Below, piece by piece: positions 1-5,923 of a stretch of 6,017 nucleotides of DNA. Where the stretch lies: NCBI GenBank assembly GCA_028293305.1, contig JAQGPD010000363.1:1-6017 (forward strand). Reading direction: 5' to 3'. The notes below the pieces were generated by a model, which was given only the letters and a program-made list of their open reading frames with translations, did no database searches and was not told where the DNA came from. Origin of the DNA: Verrucomicrobiales bacterium. Its GTDB lineage: Bacteria; Verrucomicrobiota; Verrucomicrobiia; Verrucomicrobiales; V1-33. The position numbers and the translations under genes are program-made. Within the stretch, counting starts at the first letter, position 1. Every line of letters begins with the position of its first letter.

Positions 1-308
1 AGGGCCATTTGGAATTCATATTCAAAATCCGTGACCGCGCGCAGTCCCCGGACCACGACCATGGCCCCGCGTTCGCTGGCAAAATTCACGAGCAGTCCGC
101 GGAAGGTCACCACCTCCACGCCGGTCATGCCGGCCACGCTTTCCTGGATCAGGCGCACGCGCTCGTCGGTGGAAAAAAGCGGGCGCTTTTCACTGTTGTT
201 GGCGACGGCGATGATCAGGTGGTCGAACAACCGGGCGGCCCGGGCGATGACGTCGAGGTGGCCATTGGTGATGGGATCGAAACTTCCCGGATAGATAGCA
301 ATTTTCAT
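1..308 (-). CDS. coaD: Phosphopantetheine adenylyltransferase, 5' part (runs off window)
   Basis: CoaD transfers AMP from ATP to 4'-phosphopantetheine to make dephospho-CoA, the penultimate step of coenzyme A synthesis, in the cytoplasm. The minus-strand reading begins MKIAIYPGSFDPITNGHLD. The GSFDPITNGH stretch (residues 8-17) is the nucleotidyltransferase signature, with H17 of the T/HxGH motif. Lys41 in the SEKRP segment and the VVRGLRAVTDFEYE segment (residues 85-98, with R87 and R90) match the conserved substrate-binding and active-site regions of the family. About 102 codons are visible; the family is usually near 160 residues, so roughly the last third lies outside the window. The ATG complementary to 306-308 gives the canonical N-terminus directly before the signature, so the start is secure. 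No Shine-Dalgarno sequence is seen; the leader is AT-rich. The gene follows the kinase-like gene on the same strand after 64 bp, so co-transcription is possible but unproven. Confidence 0.96.
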   Translation of the reverse strand, partial: MKIAIYPGSFDPITNGHLDVIARAARLFDHLIIAVANNSEKRPLFSTDERVRLIQESVAGMTGVEVVTFRGLLVNFASERGAMVVVRGLRAVTDFEYEFQMA

Positions 309-372
309 GAACAAATAAAAATGGATAGGATTTCAACGGGCCTTAACCGGAAATCCGGCCAGGGTGGCGGGT

Positions 373-3300
373 TCAGCCCCCGGGATTCAGTTTGCCCAAC
401 CGGCCGCGGAGCGTTTCCACCTCCTTCGCGGCGGCGGGGTCGCTTCCGGTCAGGGCGGTCCAGGAATCGATGGCTCTGCCGAGGCTGGCGATGGCTTCCT
501 TTTTGTCGCCTTCCTGTTCCTGTTGGGCGGCCAGGGCGGCCCATGTTTTGCCGGAGACGGCAAGGCAGATGGCGCGGTCGTTTTCGTTCAGGGTGGACTC
601 CGCCAACAATTCGTCCAGCAGCGCCAGCGACTCCGCGCGGCGGCTGGCGGCGGTTTTCGCTTCTCCCGCCTGCTCCTCCAGGGTGCCGTTGAGGGAAAGC
701 GCCACGGCCAGTTGGCGGCGATAGTTGTTATCCAAGGTGGTGGTCTCGTTCAGATTCCGGAGGATGGTGACGCTGCCGTTTTGATAGTCCAGCGCTTCCC
801 GGGCACCGGCGGCGGTGGGTTTGGCGCTGCTGACCAGGAGGGCCACCTCATCATAGGTGAGGGCCAGCTTGAAGCGGTAGATGTTATCGCCGGGGGATTC
901 CTTGGAGAGTTCGGTGAGCAGTTTCACGGCTTCGCTGAAGGCCACGCTGGCGTCCCGGTGCGACCCATTTTTTGTCAGGAGGGAACCAAGGCCGAAATAG
1001 CCATCCGCGAGGCGTTGGCGGCAGGGGAGCGAATTCCGGTTTTCCTGATCATAGTCCACCAGCACGCGGATGGCCTGGAAGTGCTGCTCCAGGGCGGGCT
1101 CCAGTTTGGATTCCGCCGTATTCAGCGCGGCGAGTCCGAAGAGGGAATCCGTGAGGGTGAAATGATCATCCGGGGCGAAATCCTCATCGCCCGGTTGCCC
1201 CAGCAAAACCGCCACCCGGCCAAACGCCGCCCGCGCCTCGGCGGGTTGTTTACGGTCCGCGAGGGCCTGGCCCTCACGGAGCGAATTTTCCGCGTATTCG
1301 CGGGCGACTTCATGTCGTTCCGGATGGGCGGCCAGCCATGGTTCAAAGACCTGGGAGGCAGCGGTGAGCAGCGGGGCGGCCTCCATGGTCCGGCCGGTCC
1401 GCAACAAAATGGCACCGCGCCGGCTGCCGATCCGGGCTTTCAAAAGCTGGCCGGTTTCATCCAATTCCCGACCAGCGGCGGTGTCCGCATCCAAGTCGCG
1501 GGCCACGTGCTCCAGCCAGGGAAGCGCCTCCACGGGCTGGTCCAGGGCGAGGAAAAGTTCCGCCATTTTCCAACGCGCCGCCCGGGCACCCGACGCCAGG
1601 GCAGGGTCGGCATCGGCGGCCTCGATGGCTTCCTTGAATTTTCCTGTGAGGGGCGCCGCCGCGGCTTTCCACGCCTCGCGCAGGCCGGCATCGGCGGGCT
1701 GGAGTTTCAGCATTTCGCTGACAGCATCCGACCATTCCGTCCGGCGTCCGGCCAATCGCGCGGTCTCCGCGGCCGCCTGATTTTCCTGCAAGGCGCTCAG
1801 CCGCTCGGCGGCGGAGACGGTGGCGCTCCGCAGCTCGGCCAGCTCCTTCGAAATGCCTGACACTTTTCCCTCGGCCTCGCCGGCGGCCTTCTGCTGATTG
1901 AGTCCATACCCGATCCCGCCCAGTCCGACCAAAATTCCCGCCGCCACCGCCAGCCGGCGTCCGGCTCCAGGCGCGACCGTTGAGACCTGGGAAACGGTGA
2001 CGGTGGACACGGTTCCTCCGGTGGTGGTGGGGGCCGCGCCGGGGGCATCGGCTCCCAGCAATAACATTTCCGGGCCACGGAATTCCTTGTCAGGTTCAGT
2101 CCCTGGAAGGCTGACGTGCACAGGCGCGGAGACTGACGAATCCTGCGGAATGCTGAACAAAGCCGCAAAATCCGGACGCCCTTCGACCGGCACCGAGGCG
2201 GTCTGCGGTGAGGCCTGGACAAAAGCGGAGGGCTGCCAATCCGACGGTTTGTCAGGATGGCGGGCCGCGGCCTCCCTGGCCGGAATATCATTTTCCTGTC
2301 CGGGCGAGGACCGGGGAGCGGGAATGGAACCGGAAGCGGCTTCCGCGGACCAGGCGGCGGGCAGGACCGGTTGGGTGGTTTCCGTGGATGGAGATTGCAT
2401 CCACGCGGCTGCGGGAGGCGGCGATTCTGTTGGAAAAATAACGGCTTGGGGCAAGTCGTCGATGTTTTCCGAAGGGTGGGGAACCGTCGCATCAGCAACA
2501 AAAACCGGTGGCCAGGCCGGAGCCTGGGCGGGGGCATGATAACCATTTGCGGCGGGGCCTGCGGCGGATTCATCCGGACGCTCATCCGGGCGCTCATCCG
2601 GGCGCGCGAGCCAGGCATCGGGCCACGCGTTGCGGGACGGCTCCGCAGCGGCGGGTGCGGCGGAAGGCGCGGGCAAGGGAGGCGGCGCGGATGGAATGGC
2701 GGTCGATGCAGGGCCGAAGAAAGAAGTGTTATCTTCCGGCGGTTCTACAATGTCGTGGTCGGCGGCCATGGCCCATTCCGGCATGCCGGCGGGAGTTGTC
2801 AGGCGGCCATGAACGCCCGAGCCGGCATGGGGAGGATGCGAATGGAATGGGGCGTCCGGAGTGCCGGGGACAGGGGGCGTTGCATTCCCGTTTCCATTTC
2901 CATTTCCATTTCCATTTCCGTTTCCGATTCCGTTGGCGCCGGACTTGCCTTTTCCGTTGGCGGAGGGTGCCGTATTTTCGCTGGTCGCATCGAGTCCTTG
3001 GGCGTTTCCGCTGGTGCCGGGATGAGGCTGACTGGTCCGGTTCCCATGGAATTCAGCACGGAGAATATCCCCTCCGGTTTCACGGTTCGCGCGGCCATCC
3101 GGCTTGGAGACGACTTGGAATGGCGACTGCACCCGACGCGATTGACGCTCGGTTTCCGCCGCGCATTCCCGCAGCACTTCGGACACCTCGATCATGGACT
3201 GCGGCCGCTCCGCCGGGTCTGTGGCGAGACAGCGGGTGATCATTTCCCGGGCGACAGGACTGCCGGAGGCCATGGCGCGGCCCGACCAAACGGGCGGTGG

Positions 3301-4026
3301 CTCCGCGCGGAGCCATTCCGCGAAAGCCGGGGCATCGATCCGGAGCGGCTCGTTTTTGGAAGCGAGGACGCGGTCGAACAAACGGGTGGCTCGGGGCCAG
3401 CGGCCATTGAGCAGACGCCACGCCATGATGCCGAAGGCATACACATCCCAAGTCTCGGCGCCCCCATCCAGCAGGACGCGGTCCGGCTCCAGCCAACGCT
3501 CCGGCGGCAGGTAGGGGGCCTGGTCATGGAGTCGGTCCATGAGTCCATCGCCCAGCCACGCCTGGCCCGCATCCGCGACCAGCGCGTGCGGTTTTCCATC
3601 GTCGCCGGCCATCACAAAAACATTGCCGCCCGTCAGGCCCGCATGCACCAGTCCGTGACCGTGCAGCCAGGCCAGGGCATCCGCCAGCTGCTCCAACAAA
3701 GTCCACGCCTCGCCGGGCGTCAACTGGCCCGCCAGGTCATCAAGCCCCACCGCCTTGTCCGGCAGCAAAGCCATGCTGACATGCGGCATTTCACCCGCCA
3801 GATCGAAGGCATACACCGGCAGCAATCCCTCATGCGCGGGCAACTCCAATAACTGTTCCAAAACATGCCCCAGATAACCGGAATGCAGCGCCCCCTCCTC
3901 CAACACTTTTACCGCGCAGACAAATTCCTCATTCCACAAGGCCCGGTAGACCGACCCGAACGCACCCCGCCCCAGGAGAGTCTCCAAGGAATAGCCAGGA
4001 ATTTGCGGCGCGGTCATAACAAACAT
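373..4026 (-). CDS. Membrane-anchored Ser/Thr kinase-like protein (predicted pseudokinase) with C-terminal TPR region
   Basis: This 1217-residue protein has a Hanks-type kinase fold at its N-terminus. Visible motifs are the glycine loop LGRGAFGSVY (18-27), AVK with Lys40, a possible helix-C Glu57, the catalytic-loop region HAGLTGGNVFV (128-138), DAG in place of DFG (152-154), PPE in place of APE (174-176), DVYAFG (194-199) and Arg274 near the lobe end. The HRD aspartate is Gly130 and the usual Lys two residues later is Thr132, while Asn135 and Asp152 are kept. This predicts loss of phosphotransfer but possible nucleotide binding. Residues about 295-690 are a Pro/Ala/Gly/Asn-rich linker with NG and RPDE repeats. 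One membrane helix (about 692-709, preceded by RR) follows, then a Glu/Ala-rich probable coiled coil (712-760) and TPR-like helix pairs to the C-terminus. The RR before the helix suggests a cytoplasmic kinase domain and an extracytoplasmic TPR part. The start may be Met1 or Met4; neither has a clear ribosome site. Specific function and partner are unknown. Confidence 0.93.
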   Translation of the reverse strand: MFVMTAPQIPGYSLETLLGRGAFGSVYRALWNEEFVCAVKVLEEGALHSGYLGHVLEQLLELPAHEGLLPVYAFDLAGEMPHVSMALLPDKAVGLDDLAGQLTPGEAWTLLEQLADALAWLHGHGLVHAGLTGGNVFVMAGDDGKPHALVADAGQAWLGDGLMDRLHDQAPYLPPERWLEPDRVLLDGGAETWDVYAFGIMAWRLLNGRWPRATRLFDRVLASKNEPLRIDAPAFAEWLRAEPPPVWSGRAMASGSPVAREMITRCLATDPAERPQSMIEVSEVLRECAAETERQSRRVQSPFQVVSKPDGRANRETGGDILRAEFHGNRTSQPHPGTSGNAQGLDATSENTAPSANGKGKSGANGIGNGNGNGNGNGNGNATPPVPGTPDAPFHSHPPHAGSGVHGRLTTPAGMPEWAMAADHDIVEPPEDNTSFFGPASTAIPSAPPPLPAPSAAPAAAEPSRNAWPDAWLARPDERPDERPDESAAGPAANGYHAPAQAPAWPPVFVADATVPHPSENIDDLPQAVIFPTESPPPAAAWMQSPSTETTQPVLPAAWSAEAASGSIPAPRSSPGQENDIPAREAAARHPDKPSDWQPSAFVQASPQTASVPVEGRPDFAALFSIPQDSSVSAPVHVSLPGTEPDKEFRGPEMLLLGADAPGAAPTTTGGTVSTVTVSQVSTVAPGAGRRLAVAAGILVGLGGIGYGLNQQKAAGEAEGKVSGISKELAELRSATVSAAERLSALQENQAAAETARLAGRRTEWSDAVSEMLKLQPADAGLREAWKAAAAPLTGKFKEAIEAADADPALASGARAARWKMAELFLALDQPVEALPWLEHVARDLDADTAAGRELDETGQLLKARIGSRRGAILLRTGRTMEAAPLLTAASQVFEPWLAAHPERHEVAREYAENSLREGQALADRKQPAEARAAFGRVAVLLGQPGDEDFAPDDHFTLTDSLFGLAALNTAESKLEPALEQHFQAIRVLVDYDQENRNSLPCRQRLADGYFGLGSLLTKNGSHRDASVAFSEAVKLLTELSKESPGDNIYRFKLALTYDEVALLVSSAKPTAAGAREALDYQNGSVTILRNLNETTTLDNNYRRQLAVALSLNGTLEEQAGEAKTAASRRAESLALLDELLAESTLNENDRAICLAVSGKTWAALAAQQEQEGDKKEAIASLGRAIDSWTALTGSDPAAAKEVETLRGRLGKLNPGG
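2570..2605 (-). repeat. Three 12-bp in-frame repeats encoding RPDE
   Basis: Three direct copies of a 12-bp unit (plus-strand TCATCCGGRCGC) lie at 2570-2581, 2582-2593 and 2594-2605. They differ by one base in the first copy and encode RPDE three times, residues 475-486 of the kinase-like protein. The unit is a multiple of three, so copy-number change would alter linker length without a frameshift. Confidence 0.85.
2891..2932 (-). repeat. In-frame hexamer repeat encoding an Asn-Gly tract
   Basis: Seven hexamers lie in the coding region: four TTTCCA (2891-2914), two TTTCCG (2915-2926) and one ATTCCG (2927-2932), as read on the plus strand. On the coding strand they give alternating Gly-Asn codons, about residues 366-379 of the linker. 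A near-unit ATTCCCG precedes them at 2884-2890. The tract is flexible and hydrophilic and lies between the kinase-like domain and the membrane helix. Slippage by one unit would preserve the frame. Confidence 0.9.
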
Positions 4027-4037
4027 AAAATCGCCGT

Positions 4038-4066
4038 AATAGACCGCGCTTTTTGAACTGGGGCAA
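4038..4066 (-). promoter_or_regulatory. Weak candidate sigma-70-type promoter for the kinase-like gene
   Basis: On the minus strand, TTGCCC (4061-4066) and TCTATT (4038-4043) are separated by 17 bp. Each matches the consensus only partly (about 3 of 6 and 4 of 6). The predicted transcript start would lie a few bases before the ATG at 4026, implying a very short leader. Call made by eye. Confidence 0.2.
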
Positions 4067-4105
4067 TGTCGAATAGATCCAATCGAACTCCGGATATTCC
4101 TTGAT

Positions 4106-4133
4106 TTGCAATTATCCCTGAAATGTCCATAAT
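4106..4133 (+). promoter_or_regulatory. Candidate sigma-70-type promoter for xerC
   Basis: TTGCAA (4106-4111) and CATAAT (4128-4133) are spaced 16 bp apart; the second element matches TATAAT at 5 of 6 positions. The expected transcription start, about 7 nt further on, falls on or next to the xerC ATG at 4140. If real, this would give a leaderless message, which fits the absence of a Shine-Dalgarno sequence. Confidence 0.4.
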
Positions 4134-4139
4134 TAAGCT

Positions 4140-5261
4140 ATGTCATCAAAAATCCGCACGCCGGCAGCCTCGCTCCAAGGCGACTCCCCCGCGGTCGATT
4201 CCCCTTCCCTTCCCCGCCGTTCCGTCCGCCGCGGCGGTGTCCGCACTTCCCTTTCCGCCCCGCCGCCCGGCACCTCCACGATCACAAAATCCGCACCGGC
4301 CGGCAAGCGTGCGGCAATTTCCCGATCCCGCGCAAACAAATCCCTCAAAGCGCCGACGCCCGCCGATGTGCCGGATGCGCTGGAAATCGCGTTTCTTCAA
4401 TACATGCAGGTCGAGCGCAATGCCTCCGACCTGACACTGAAAAATTACGCCCAGGGCCTCCGCGCCCTCCGCACCGGACTTCCCACCTTCCGCGCCTGGC
4501 CGGAACTCAGCGCCGATGATTTCCGCGCCTGGCTCTTTATGCTGATGAAACGCGAACTCGGCCGTGCCACCATCCGCGTCCAATTCGCCGCCCTGCGCAG
4601 CTTTTTCAAATACCTCACGCGGCGCGCCGGCCTGATCTCGAATCCCCTCCTGGAGGTCCAGCTTCCCAAAACCCAGCGCTCCCTGCCCGTCGTCCTGACC
4701 CTCGCCCAGATCGAGGAACTCCTGACACTTCCCCTGACATTGAAAACCGACGGTCCGCAACGCGCCGTCTCCTGGGCGCCGCAACGCGATGCCGCGATCC
4801 TGGAGCTTTTTTACAGCACCGGGCTGCGGCTCCACGAGCTCGTCAAACTGGACGTTTCCGACATCAACCACCTCGACGAATCCCTGCGCGTCACCGGCAA
4901 AGGCCGCAAGGACCGGCTTTGTCCCGTGGGCGGTCCGGCCCTGCGCGCCATCCAAAAATACCGTCAGGCCGCCGGCGTGCACGAAGGCCCGCTTTTCCTG
5001 AGCAAACTCCGCCGCCGCATCACCATGCGCGCCGTCGACGACCTCCTGCAAAAATACCTCCGGCATTCCAGCATCGGATTCAAAGTCAGTCCTCACAAAC
5101 TCCGCCACAGCTTCGCCACCCACCTCCTCAACAACGGCGCGGACCTCCGCAGCGTGCAGGAACTCCTCGGCCACGCCAACCTCAGCACCACACAAATCTA
5201 TACCCATGTTTCCACCACCCGCATGAAACAAGTTTACGACGCCGCGCATCCAAGGGCGTGA
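4140..5261 (+). CDS. xerC: Tyrosine recombinase XerC, with N-terminal extension
   Basis: XerC cuts and rejoins one strand pair at dif during chromosome-dimer resolution, normally partnered with XerD. The 373-residue product has an N-terminal SAM-like DNA-binding domain (about 80-175) and a C-terminal catalytic domain. All catalytic residues are visible: Arg230 in STGLRLHEL, Lys254 in GKGRKDR, His319 and Arg322 in HKLRHSFATH, His345 in LLGHANLS, and nucleophile Tyr354 in TQIYTHV. The C-terminal VYDAAHPRA resembles the XerC tail more than XerD. Typical members are about 300 residues; here the first ~75 are a Ser/Pro/Arg-rich, low-complexity extension. ATG 4140 is the first start and has a plausible promoter just upstream; a shorter start at the GTG for Val77 would give the usual length but has no ribosome site. 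No dif-like site was recognised in the window. An integrase of a mobile element is less likely because no other mobile genes are nearby. Confidence 0.93.
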   Translation: MSSKIRTPAASLQGDSPAVDSPSLPRRSVRRGGVRTSLSAPPPGTSTITKSAPAGKRAAISRSRANKSLKAPTPADVPDALEIAFLQYMQVERNASDLTLKNYAQGLRALRTGLPTFRAWPELSADDFRAWLFMLMKRELGRATIRVQFAALRSFFKYLTRRAGLISNPLLEVQLPKTQRSLPVVLTLAQIEELLTLPLTLKTDGPQRAVSWAPQRDAAILELFYSTGLRLHELVKLDVSDINHLDESLRVTGKGRKDRLCPVGGPALRAIQKYRQAAGVHEGPLFLSKLRRRITMRAVDDLLQKYLRHSSIGFKVSPHKLRHSFATHLLNNGADLRSVQELLGHANLSTTQIYTHVSTTRMKQVYDAAHPRA

Positions 5262-5271
5262 GGGGGTTTGG

Positions 5272-5341
5272 GGTTATCGGTTATCGGTTATTGGTTATCG
5301 GTTATCGGTTATCGGTTATCCGTTATCGGTTGACGGTTATT
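5272..5341 (+). repeat. Tandem heptamer array, GGTTATC x 10
   Basis: Ten consecutive 7-bp units fill exactly 70 bp, starting 11 bp after the xerC stop codon. Six are perfect GGTTATC; the others are GGTTATT (5286 and 5335), CGTTATC (5321) and GGTTGAC (5328). A further decayed unit GGTTCGG follows at 5342. Variants cluster at the 3' end, as expected if that end is older and no longer homogenised. Heptamer arrays of this general kind (STRR sequences) are well known in cyanobacteria. Confidence 0.95.
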
Positions 5342-5416
5342 GGTTCGGGCGCGTTTCCCAAGCCCGCAGGGATGCCAATTTCCGGGCAGTTCCATCTTCC
5401 AATTTGGCAGTCCCGA

Positions 5417-5542
5417 TTTCCATTTTCCCATTTCCCATTTCCCATTTCCCATTTCCCATTTCCCAATTTCCCATTTCCCAATTTCCTATTTCCCAATTTC
5501 CTATTTCTTAATTTCCTATTTCCCAATTTCCAAATTTTCCCC
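5417..5542 (+). repeat. TTTCCCA-type tandem array of 7- and 8-bp units
   Basis: The array begins with six 7-bp units (TTTCCAT, then five TTTCCCA, to 5458). It then alternates 8-bp and 7-bp units (8-7-8-7-8-7-8-7-8, 5459-5526), a 15-bp higher-order period, and ends with two more 8-bp units (5527-5542), 2 nt before the IF-1-like start codon. It is strongly pyrimidine-rich on the plus strand. Eight CCC runs (5427-5479) are spaced by 4-5 nt, so the minus strand meets the usual G-quadruplex pattern. Confidence 0.95.
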
Positions 5543-5544
5543 AC

Positions 5545-5766
5545 ATGCCCGCCCCGAATCCCATCCACGCCATCGGCACCATCCTTGCCTCCGCCGGCGA
5601 CCGCACCTACCGCACCGCCCTCCCCAACGGCAAACAAATCATCGCCCACGTCCGCCCAAGGCTCGCCGCAAAACTTGGTCCGCTTTCGCCCGATACCAAA
5701 GTGCGTTTGGAAATGACATCCTATGATTTCAGCATCGGCCGCATCGCCGCCATCGTGGAATCCTAG
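5545..5766 (+). CDS. infA: Divergent translation initiation factor IF-1-like protein
   Basis: The 73-residue product is a single S1/OB-fold domain of the length and layout of IF-1, which binds the 30S A site with IF-2 and IF-3 during initiation. It aligns without gaps, from memory of the E. coli protein, at about one third identity. Shared landmarks are IxxxGTIL (7-14), LPNGK (26-30), AHV (34-36), KVRLEM (52-57) and TSYDFSIGRI (58-67, matching TPYDLSKGRI). The usually conserved SGKMRxNYIRI segment after AHI is replaced by RPRLAAKLGPL (37-47). IF-1 is normally very conserved, so this is more likely a specialised second copy than the housekeeping gene, although I cannot see the rest of the genome. 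The ATG gives the right length. No Shine-Dalgarno sequence is present because the upstream DNA is the TTTCC array. It is on the same strand as xerC, 283 bp downstream. Confidence 0.85.
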   Translation: MPAPNPIHAIGTILASAGDRTYRTALPNGKQIIAHVRPRLAAKLGPLSPDTKVRLEMTSYDFSIGRIAAIVES

Positions 5767-5923
5767 CTGATTTTCAGGTTTCCCCTGACAGAACGGAACG
5801 GGAGAACTTTACCTTGGCTTTACAAAAAAAGATTGGAGCCCGGAAGAATCACGGCCATTCATGGACAAGCCCTTGTCCCTCACCGCCGTCCAAAGCGCGA
5901 AACCCGAAACACCGCTAGCCAAA
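5767..5923. other. Single-copy spacer after the IF-1-like gene, no gene recognised
   Basis: A weak hairpin, TCAGG-TTTCC-CCTGA, lies about 7 bp after the stop codon but has no following T-run, so it is not a convincing terminator. A 33-codon ORF (5861-5962) starts here and ends in the next repeat array; it has no recognisable domain. An A7 run lies near 5823-5829. I see nothing else supportable. Confidence 0.6.

Larger units (their letters stand above)
4027..4139. other. Divergent intergenic region between kinase-like gene and xerC
   Basis: This 113-bp gap is clearly more AT-rich than its flanks and holds the 5' ends of both divergent genes, so it should contain both promoters. Candidates are listed separately. 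Neither start codon has a GGAGG-like sequence in the preceding 15 nt. No strong inverted repeat that would suggest an operator was seen. Confidence 0.8.
5262..5544. other. Repeat-dominated intergenic region between xerC and the IF-1-like gene
   Basis: The 283 bp hold two unrelated tandem arrays (5272-5341 and 5417-5542) and about 75 bp of single-copy sequence between them. The single-copy part has an imperfect inverted repeat, TGCCAA (5373-5378) with TTGGCA (5404-5409), but no T-run, so I do not call a terminator. No convincing gene is present; open frames here are translations of the repeats. Confidence 0.85.

Noticed and set aside
347..358. CCGGAAATCCGG inverted repeat between the kinase-like gene and coaD
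   Set aside because: The stem is only 4-5 bp with a 2-4 nt loop and no T-run, so it is not a credible terminator.
364..1860. 498-codon plus-strand open frame antisense to the kinase-like gene
   Set aside because: It mirrors the TPR coding region, lacks any recognisable domain, and is the usual shadow in GC-rich DNA.
2257..3852. 531-codon plus-strand open frame antisense to the kinase-like gene
   Set aside because: The opposite strand encodes clear kinase motifs; this frame is Gly/Arg-rich with no domain.
3929..4111. 60-codon minus-strand ORF overlapping the start of the kinase-like gene
   Set aside because: It runs out of frame through the glycine-loop region, has no ribosome site and no recognisable domain.
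4146..5249. 367-codon minus-strand open frame opposite xerC
   Set aside because: The plus strand has all XerC catalytic residues in order; this frame is a shadow.
4027..5400. dif recombination site near xerC
   Set aside because: No 28-bp sequence with the expected paired XerC/XerD half-sites was recognised by eye.
5272..5542. CRISPR array or telomere-like repeat
   Set aside because: Units are 7-8 bp with no unique spacers and no nearby cas genes; the arrays are simple tandem repeats inside a chromosome-like context.
5323..5649. Minus-strand frame rich in GNGK and WEMG
   Set aside because: It is the reverse translation of the TTTCCCA array and part of the IF-1-like gene.
4919..5716. Plus-strand frame spanning the repeats with peptides rich in ISHFPF
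   Set aside because: It is a translation of the tandem arrays and an out-of-frame part of xerC; such peptides are a familiar artefact of these repeats.
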